From contig DAIEQT010000493.1 of NCBI GenBank assembly GCA_027347545.1, positions 1-6,259 of the forward strand: a stretch of DNA of 6,259 nucleotides, read 5' to 3'. Below, in pieces: positions 1 through 4,708 of this stretch (position 1 is the stretch's first letter; every line of letters starts with the position of its first letter). Source of the DNA: Ignavibacteria bacterium. GTDB taxonomy: Bacteria; Bacteroidota; Ignavibacteria; Ignavibacteriales; Melioribacteraceae. Under the pieces are notes generated by a model. It saw only the letters and a program-made list of their open reading frames with translations. It searched no databases and was not told the origin of the DNA. The translations under genes were made by a program, and so were the position numbers.

Positions 1-960
1 GAATCTGACTTTGCGCTCCTTGTTTTGGATTCGCAAACAAAGTTAAGCGAGCAAGAAAGTAAATTAATTGAACATCTCAAGCAACTTGAAATTCCTTTCC
101 TAGTAGTGATCAATAAATCTGAATTAGGAATTAATTACGAACTTGTTGAAGAACTAAATTCAAAGGAGATTCCCTTTCATTCAGTATCATGCTTAAGTGG
201 TGATGGAATTTATGATTTAAAAGAAAAAATTATAAGACTTTTACCACGTGACGAAGAAATTCCGCTTGTTGGCGATTTATTAAAGCAGCACGATGTTATT
301 GTTCTCGTTGTTCCAATTGATCTTGGCGCGCCCAAAGGCAGATTGATTATGCCGCAAGTAAATACAATCAGAGAATCTCTTGATGTTGATGCTATTGTTG
401 TAGTTGCAAAAGATAAAGAACTTCGTGCAGCGTTGAGTAAACTTGCTCAGCCTCCCAAATTAGTTGTAACGGATAGCCAGGCAATTATGCGTGTTGCCGC
501 CGATGTCCCGGATGAAATTCCACTTACTACTTTTTCAATTCTAATGGCTCGTTACAAAGGAGACTTGCCCGAATATGTACGCGGATTAAAACGTATGGAA
601 GAACTTCAAAACGGCGATAAAGTTTTAGTTGCGGAGGCATGCTCTCATCACGCGCAGGAAGATGATATTGGCAAAGTTAAAATTCCACGCTGGCTGAGGC
701 TTCACACTAAAAAAGATTTAGCTATTGATGTAGTAAATGGGCACGATTACCCGGAGAATCTTTCTGAGTACAAATTAATAATTCACTGCGGCGGATGCAT
801 GCTAACACGCAAAATGATGCAGCAGCGTATTAAGCAAGCTAAGTTTGTTGGTATTCCTATTGTTAATTATGGTGTGGCTATTTCTTATATGCATGGCGCT
901 GTGCCTCGCGCTCTAGAACCATTCGATGAAGCTATTTCTGCGTGGGAAGGAATGAAATAG
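1..960 (+). CDS. hydF: [FeFe]-hydrogenase H-cluster maturation GTPase HydF (5'-truncated by window edge)
   Basis: HydF is the scaffold protein that, with the radical-SAM enzymes HydE and HydG, assembles the 2Fe subcluster of the [FeFe]-hydrogenase H-cluster and delivers it to the apo-enzyme in the cytoplasm. The reading frame is open from base 1, so the true start is outside; 319 residues are visible of a family length near 400. Visible parts in order: the end of the GTPase domain with the G4 motif NKSE (window residues 38-41) and a G5-like SVSCLSG (61-67); the dimerisation domain with VVPIDLGAPKGRLIMPQ (103-119); and the Fe-S domain with C214-x-H216, then H262-C263-x2-C266 (HCGGC). These match the CxH...HCxxC cluster-binding pattern of HydF, and all three cysteines are present. 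The P-loop and G2/G3 motifs lie before the window. hydE/hydG would be expected upstream, but this is not visible. I am very sure of the family. Confidence 0.95.
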   Translation, partial: ESDFALLVLDSQTKLSEQESKLIEHLKQLEIPFLVVINKSELGINYELVEELNSKEIPFHSVSCLSGDGIYDLKEKIIRLLPRDEEIPLVGDLLKQHDVIVLVVPIDLGAPKGRLIMPQVNTIRESLDVDAIVVVAKDKELRAALSKLAQPPKLVVTDSQAIMRVAADVPDEIPLTTFSILMARYKGDLPEYVRGLKRMEELQNGDKVLVAEACSHHAQEDDIGKVKIPRWLRLHTKKDLAIDVVNGHDYPENLSEYKLIIHCGGCMLTRKMMQQRIKQAKFVGIPIVNYGVAISYMHGAVPRALEPFDEAISAWEGMK

Positions 961-986
961 AATCGCCAAGCACTTTTCTTATCAAA

Positions 987-2297
987 TTATTTCAGGAGAA
1001 CCATTTTCTTTGTTATCGTAGTATTTGGTGTTGTTAAACGATAGAAATACATTCCATTCGCTAAATTACTTCCATCAAATTTCACGGAATAATTCCCCGG
1101 CTGTTTCATTTCATTAACGAGTGTAGCTACTTTTCTTCCAAGTAGATCAAAAACTTCTAAGCTAATCTTTTTTAGAGAAGCACCATAGTGCGTTTCAGCA
1201 TTCGGAACTTCAAAACTTATCGTTGTTTCTGGATTAAATGGGTTGGGGTAATTCTGATTTAAAATGTAAGTAATTGGAAGACGTGTTTCGATATTTTCAA
1301 TTGAGCTTGTTATGTAGTTACCAAAATCAACACAGCTTAATGATTGTAGGTCATGACAATCTAAGATATAAGTAGAAATCGAATCCACATTATCATGACC
1401 CCAGTAGTTCCATCTAGCATCTATAGAAGCAAACGCATCATGAAGTGCAATTGAAAAAGAATGATTATTCAAAAATTTGTTTGCATATTGTTTTGAGCCA
1501 CTTATTTGAGATGTTGACTTAAAACCAATATCTATTCCGATATGATTATTTAGAATTTTATTGTTTCTAATAAGGCAGTCGGTAGTAAGAAATAATTGTA
1601 TACCAACTCCGCCATCATATTGTGTATGCCCCTCAACCGTGCACGAGTCAATAATTACAGAATTAGAGTTTTGAATTCTAAGACCATACCCAATACCTCC
1701 ACCGGGACCACCACCTTTATTATCTGAAATTACTGTTGAGCGAATTTTAATGTCATGACTTTGATTTATGTTAATACCTATTCCGTAACTGGAACCGGAT
1801 GTTAGATAACCACCACCACTGTTTTTTAAAACAATACAGCCAACTATAGATATATTACGACTTGAATCAATATTTATTCCCTTCGCATCAATACCATAAT
1901 GTAATGAAAGTGGCGTTCTTGTTGAATCTACTTTACAATTAATGATTGCACAGTTTTTTGAATTACTGATGTTTATGCCATATTCGTTATGAGAAGCTGT
2001 TATCCATAAATCTTTAACAACTACATCGGAGGATTTAATTAACATCGGCAATCCAAAAACAGTTTTCGGTCTTATAATAGTTTCAAGTTGTCCTTTTCCC
2101 AAAATTGTAAGTGGTCTTGAAACGATAATCTGTTCATAAAAAACACCTTTATCAACAATTATTGAATCATAATCCCGAGAGTGTTCAATTGCCGATTGAA
2201 TAGTGGAATAATCATTTGGAACTCTTATAACATTTTGAGCATGAACTATGATCGAAAGGAATAAGATTAAAAACGAAATATTATTTGCTTGTTTCAT
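987..2297 (-). CDS. Secreted right-handed beta-helix protein with T9SS type A sorting domain
   Basis: This 436-residue protein begins with a signal peptide (hydrophobic residues 8-18, likely cleavage after HA at 19-20). Residues 24-78 carry the VPNDYSTIQSAIE opening typical of pectate-lyase/NosD-like beta-helix proteins. A helix follows, with coils marked by a G-I-x-I core at Gly 107, 140, 174, 205, 232 and 254, and two glycine-rich insertions (160-170, 195-203). NYWG at 297-300 is common near the end of such helices. A T9SS C-terminal domain fills about 345-436: NQNYPNPFNPETTISF, then VFDLLGRKV, GNYSVKFDGSNLANGMYFYRL and the final KKMVLLK. By family knowledge, such proteins cross the outer membrane by T9SS and are anchored or released outside the cell. 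No catalytic residues are identifiable, so substrate and activity (polysaccharide binding, adhesion or lyase) are unknown. There is no Shine-Dalgarno sequence before the ATG. It is separated from the upstream operon by 124 bp, suggesting its own promoter. Confidence 0.9.
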   Translation of the reverse strand: MKQANNISFLILFLSIIVHAQNVIRVPNDYSTIQSAIEHSRDYDSIIVDKGVFYEQIIVSRPLTILGKGQLETIIRPKTVFGLPMLIKSSDVVVKDLWITASHNEYGINISNSKNCAIINCKVDSTRTPLSLHYGIDAKGINIDSSRNISIVGCIVLKNSGGGYLTSGSSYGIGININQSHDIKIRSTVISDNKGGGPGGGIGYGLRIQNSNSVIIDSCTVEGHTQYDGGVGIQLFLTTDCLIRNNKILNNHIGIDIGFKSTSQISGSKQYANKFLNNHSFSIALHDAFASIDARWNYWGHDNVDSISTYILDCHDLQSLSCVDFGNYITSSIENIETRLPITYILNQNYPNPFNPETTISFEVPNAETHYGASLKKISLEVFDLLGRKVATLVNEMKQPGNYSVKFDGSNLANGMYFYRLTTPNTTITKKMVLLK

Positions 2298-2344
2298 ACT
2301 TAAACTCAGCTATCGGTTAAATTCTCAGATGTCTTTTTATTCCC

Positions 2345-2352
2345 CAAATGTA
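2345..2352 (-). promoter_or_regulatory. Candidate Bacteroidota-type -7 promoter element (TACATTTG) of the beta-helix gene
   Basis: Read on the minus strand, this octamer matches the TAnnTTTG -7 consensus known for the Bacteroidota primary sigma factor. It ends 47 bases before the ATG of the beta-helix gene, a plausible distance for a leader of about 40 bases. No clear TTTG -33 box lies at the expected spacing, which weakens the call. Alternative sigma-70-like pieces nearby are TACAAT at 2360-2365, and TTGACT at 2405-2410 with TAAGTT 17 bases further on at 2382-2387. An octamer with two free positions can occur by chance in AT-rich DNA. Confidence 0.3.
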
Positions 2353-2359
2353 GTTGTGA

Positions 2360-2404
2360 ATTGTATCCCTTTTACGCTCTTAACTTAAATCATTGTGTCC
2401 CTTT
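2360..2404. repeat. Two 13-bp direct repeats spaced 32 bp apart
   Basis: The copies are 2360-2372 and 2392-2404. On the minus strand they read AAAGGGATACAAT and AAAGGGACACAAT, differing at a single position. The centre-to-centre distance is 32 bp, close to three turns of B-DNA, so both copies would face the same side of the helix. They sit 63 to 107 bases upstream of the beta-helix start codon, a position fitting a tandem operator or activator site, though chance duplication is possible. Confidence 0.6.
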
Positions 2405-2421
2405 AGTCAAGGCTAAGATTT

Positions 2422-3402
2422 TTACTTCAACTTTTCAAGTAGCGAACTAAAATCTTCCGGCAGGTCTGATTCCAAAAAAACTTTTTCTTTTGTGTGGGGA
2501 TGAATGAAGCCAAGTGTTTTAGCATGAAGCGCTTGCCGCTTCATTATCTCAAGTAAATTTTCTACACGCGCTTTTATCTTCGGCAATTCTAATCCATAAA
2601 CAATTTTTCTGCCGCCGTAAGTTGGATCGCCAAAGATTGGATGATGAACATGATTAAGATGAACGCGAATCTGGTGTGTTCTTCCCGTTTTTAATTTTAG
2701 TTTAACTAAGGAAGCAAAATCAAACTCTTCAATCACTTCATAAAAAGTGTGAGCGTGTTTGCCTTCCAGTTCGCTAACGGTAAATATTTTTCTATCCTTG
2801 TTCGATCTGGCAATGTTGCCAATAATTTCCCCCTTTTGCTGCTTAAATCTTCCCCAGCAAACAGCCCAGTACTCACGGTCAATTGTGTGGTGGTAAAACT
2901 GTTTAGCAAGCTGTGCATGTGTCCATTCATCTTTCGCTATCAAAAGTAAACCGCTTGTTTCTTTATCAATACGGTGAACTATTCCCGGACGGAAAGAATC
3001 TTCGTTTAAATCGCTTAGCCTTTTAGTATGATGCAGAAGAGCATTTACCAGAGTTCCGGTGTAATTACCGAGCGAAGGATGCGCTACCATACCAGCCGGT
3101 TTATTTACTACGAGCAAATATGGATCTTCGTAAACGATATCGAGCGGAATATCTTCGGCTTCGGTTTCGTCCGGTCTAGGATTGGTTGGAATTGTTAAAT
3201 CAATTACATCGTTTGGGCAAACTTGATAATTAGGTTTTACAACAACACCATTAGCGGTAACACCGCCAAACTTAATTAGCTTTTGAATGCGGGAGCGTGT
3301 AGCGTTTTCGACAGAATTAGCAAGGAACACATCTATTCGTTCTTTCTTCTTCCCCTCCGGAACATCAATCCTTATTTTCTTTTCTGTTACTATCTTCGCC
3401 AT
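2422..3402 (-). CDS. rluD: RluA/RluD-family ribosomal RNA pseudouridine synthase
   Basis: This 326-residue enzyme of the RluA/RluD family isomerises uridine to pseudouridine in RNA; RluD itself modifies helix 69 of 23S rRNA. An N-terminal S4 RNA-binding domain spans about residues 20-70 (RIDVFLANS, then RSRIQKLIKFGGVTANG). The catalytic domain starts near 85, with YLLVVNKPAGMVAHP at 96-110 and the active-site motif HRIDKETSGLL at 143-153; Asp146 is the predicted nucleophile. LKTGRTHQIRVHL at 237-249 and HPIFGDPTYGG at 254-264 are further family motifs. The start is ATG at 3402, or TTG one codon upstream; an in-frame TGA at 3406-3408 excludes anything longer, and later starts would cut into the S4 domain. 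The gene therefore overlaps the end of lspA by 38 bases, and with no clear Shine-Dalgarno sequence its translation is probably coupled to lspA. The exact target uridines cannot be read from sequence, so RluD is the best but not the only assignment. Confidence 0.92.
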   Translation of the reverse strand: MAKIVTEKKIRIDVPEGKKKERIDVFLANSVENATRSRIQKLIKFGGVTANGVVVKPNYQVCPNDVIDLTIPTNPRPDETEAEDIPLDIVYEDPYLLVVNKPAGMVAHPSLGNYTGTLVNALLHHTKRLSDLNEDSFRPGIVHRIDKETSGLLLIAKDEWTHAQLAKQFYHHTIDREYWAVCWGRFKQQKGEIIGNIARSNKDRKIFTVSELEGKHAHTFYEVIEEFDFASLVKLKLKTGRTHQIRVHLNHVHHPIFGDPTYGGRKIVYGLELPKIKARVENLLEIMKRQALHAKTLGFIHPHTKEKVFLESDLPEDFSSLLEKLK

Positions 3403-4039
3403 CAATCATCATTTCTTGGTTATTAGTTTCGCTTGGTAACTCGGGATTATTCTCAACTTCTGCTACAACTGTGTTTGCTTCAACCGGAATTTCTTTTTTC
3501 TCTTCAACACTTTTATGAAAGAGAATTAACAGAATTACACCAATTGTTACGGATGAATCCGCTATGTTGAAAATTGGAAAGCGGTCATATGTTCTACCGA
3601 AGATTGTAAAATCAAAAAAATCTGCATTGAAAAAATCCACAACCTTGCCATAAAAAACCGGCGCGTATCCATAGAAAACGCCGTAGAACATTCTATCAAT
3701 CAAATTACCAACCGCGCCGCCAAGAATAAACGCAAGTGCAATTCTAACAATTAGTTTCTGCTTTTTTGATTTGTAGATATAGTAAAGAATACCAATGCTG
3801 GCTACAAGAGAGAAAAGCGATAGAAATAATTTTGAAGTTTCGTTTACGTCTATTCCAAACGCGAGTCCCGGATTTTCTACAAAAGTAATTTTGAAAAAGT
3901 CACCGAAGACATTAATGCTGCTGCCGTAATCCATTCCTTGAACATGAAGGTTTAAGAGAGGAATCGTTCCTCCCTTAACCAAAAACTTCGTCAACTGATC
4001 AAGAACAACGATAATTAGAGATATATAAAGAACAACCAA
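3365..4039 (-). CDS. lspA: Lipoprotein signal peptidase (signal peptidase II)
   Basis: LspA is the inner-membrane aspartyl protease that removes signal peptides from diacylglyceryl-modified prolipoproteins. The 224-residue product shows four hydrophobic segments (about 3-20, 70-88, 97-115, 157-175), LDQLTKF at 13-19, VENPGLAFGI at 54-63, GGAVGNLIDR at 107-116 and FNIADSSVTIG at 157-167. Asp115 and Asp161 are the expected catalytic pair. A long aromatic-rich loop (116-150) lies between the last two membrane segments. Residues about 177-224 form a polar, Glu/Asn-rich tail beyond the usual length of roughly 150-170 residues; its end is encoded in the overlap with the downstream pseudouridine synthase gene. 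The start is TTG at 4039: it is the only plausible start after the in-frame stop of the preceding gene and has an AAGGA Shine-Dalgarno sequence nine bases upstream. It follows the dksA-family gene by 12 bases, and ileS/lspA linkage is common in bacteria. Confidence 0.95.
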   Translation of the reverse strand: MVVLYISLIIVVLDQLTKFLVKGGTIPLLNLHVQGMDYGSSINVFGDFFKITFVENPGLAFGIDVNETSKLFLSLFSLVASIGILYYIYKSKKQKLIVRIALAFILGGAVGNLIDRMFYGVFYGYAPVFYGKVVDFFNADFFDFTIFGRTYDRFPIFNIADSSVTIGVILLILFHKSVEEKKEIPVEANTVVAEVENNPELPSETNNQEMMIDGEDSNRKENKD

Positions 4040-4048
4040 GTTTGCTAA

Positions 4049-4053
4049 TCCTT
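4049..4053 (-). promoter_or_regulatory. Ribosome binding site of lspA (AAGGA)
   Basis: On the minus strand AAGGA lies nine bases before the TTG start codon of lspA. It overlaps the TAA stop codon of the upstream dksA-family gene. This supports the non-ATG start and suggests that ribosomes finishing the upstream gene reinitiate on lspA. Confidence 0.7.
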
Positions 4054-4681
4054 ACGATTTCATTTTCTGTTTAACTTGAAGACAATGCTGCGTATGCGGT
4101 ACTGCCATCAATCTTTCTTTTGGTACTAATGGACAAGTAGGGCAAAGGTTTTGCGGCTCATCAATACACTCAATGCAAATTCCAAAGGTACCGTTTTCAA
4201 TGCGCTGGAGAGCGTCATCAAGATAGCCGAGAAATTTATTTTCGCGCTGAGCCCAGAGATACAATTTCTCGCGTTCCATAGCGTCTGTCCCTTGTTCAGC
4301 CATGTGGAGTGAATATGGAGAATTTTCATTCACATACTGACCGGTTGTTGGGTCCATCATCTGATCTTTAAGAACTTGAAGCTGCTCAATAATTTCGTTG
4401 CGCTTTTCAAGAATTACTTTCTTGAACTCTTCAAGGTCCTTACGGGAATAGCCTTGGATCTTTTTTACTTTTTTGGTTGGCGAAATCACTTCAACATGAT
4501 TGCGCTTTGGAGTTTTTGCCGGAGCTTTTTTCTTTTCAGCCGGTTTAGCTTTTACTGCTTTTGCTTTTACAACTTTTGCTGGTTTGCTTGCCGCTTTTGC
4601 TTTTACAACAGTCTTTTTAACCGCTTTCGGTTTAGCAGCAGATTTTTTTGTTGTAGTTTTTTTAACAGCCTTTTTAGCCAT
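4052..4681 (-). CDS. DksA/TraR-family protein with Lys/Ala-rich N-terminal tail
   Basis: DksA/TraR proteins insert a coiled coil into the RNA polymerase secondary channel and, in many bacteria, tune rRNA and biosynthesis promoters together with ppGpp. The 209-residue product has three parts. Residues 1-60 are a basic, low-complexity tail of KKAVK/KAKA/KPAK units resembling histone H1 or other DNA-binding tails. Residues about 78-160 are the predicted coiled coil, with HMAEQGTDAMEREK at 126-139 as the conserved tip region. Residues 164-203 are a zinc-finger-like end, GTFGICIEC...CPTC...KERLMAVPHTQHC. Cysteines are at 169, 172, 180, 183 and 200. The classical C-x2-C-x17-C-x2-C pattern is not intact: the position expected for the last Cys is Val203 and an extra pair is present. 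A strong GGAGG lies five bases before the ATG. It sits 27 bases after ileS and 12 before lspA, clearly co-oriented. Whether it acts as true DksA is uncertain, so no symbol is assigned. Confidence 0.9.
   Translation of the reverse strand: MAKKAVKKTTTKKSAAKPKAVKKTVVKAKAASKPAKVVKAKAVKAKPAEKKKAPAKTPKRNHVEVISPTKKVKKIQGYSRKDLEEFKKVILEKRNEIIEQLQVLKDQMMDPTTGQYVNENSPYSLHMAEQGTDAMEREKLYLWAQRENKFLGYLDDALQRIENGTFGICIECIDEPQNLCPTCPLVPKERLMAVPHTQHCLQVKQKMKS
4506..4678 (-). repeat. Low-complexity Lys/Ala-coding tract within the dksA-family gene
   Basis: This segment encodes the basic tail of the dksA-family protein and is made of degenerate AAA/GCA-type codon runs. It includes an exact 17-bp direct repeat at 4557-4573 and 4593-4609, 36 bp (12 codons) apart, encoding VVKAKA twice. 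Such tracts expand and contract by slippage or unequal recombination, so tail length probably varies among relatives. Confidence 0.75.
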
Positions 4682-4686
4682 TAATG

Positions 4687-4691
4687 CCTCC
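4687..4691 (-). promoter_or_regulatory. Ribosome binding site of the dksA-family gene (GGAGG)
   Basis: GGAGG on the minus strand lies five bases before the ATG at 4681 and fixes that start. It is the strongest Shine-Dalgarno sequence in the window and contrasts with the beta-helix gene, which has none. Confidence 0.8.
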
Positions 4692-4708
4692 GACGTTCTT
4701 TTAAAACC

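Larger units (their letters stand above)
2298..2421. other. Intergenic region between rluD-type gene and beta-helix gene
   Basis: This is the largest non-coding stretch in the window (124 bp). It lies downstream of the rluD-type stop codon and upstream of the beta-helix start codon on the same strand. It is AT-rich, has no convincing hairpin followed by a T-run, and contains a 13-bp direct repeat and candidate promoter boxes listed separately. I see no RNA gene or small ORF. Confidence 0.8.

Noticed and set aside
961..986. Bidirectional terminator between the convergent hydF and beta-helix genes
   Set aside because: No inverted repeat is visible in the 26 bases; termination may be Rho-dependent or lie within the coding ends.
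2382..2410. Sigma-70-like promoter TTGACT - 17 bp - TAAGTT
   Set aside because: The -35 box is good (5 of 6) but the -10 matches only 3 of 6; mentioned as an alternative, not called as a feature.
2400..2418. Possible terminator hairpin after the pseudouridine synthase gene (TTAG/CTAA, or CCTT/AAGG)
   Set aside because: The stem is only four base pairs and no T-run follows; too weak to call.
2733..2949. Short open frames on both strands inside the pseudouridine synthase gene
   Set aside because: They lie within the catalytic domain of a well-supported gene and show no recognisable domain or ribosome binding site.
4126..4329. A minus-strand open frame in another frame of the dksA-family gene
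   Set aside because: It overlaps the conserved coiled coil and Cys cluster, which are clearly coded in the main frame.
4557..4609. Short repeats that might suggest a CRISPR-like or mobile-element repeat
   Set aside because: The two copies are codon repeats inside the Lys/Ala coding tail, with no spacer array or terminal inverted repeats.
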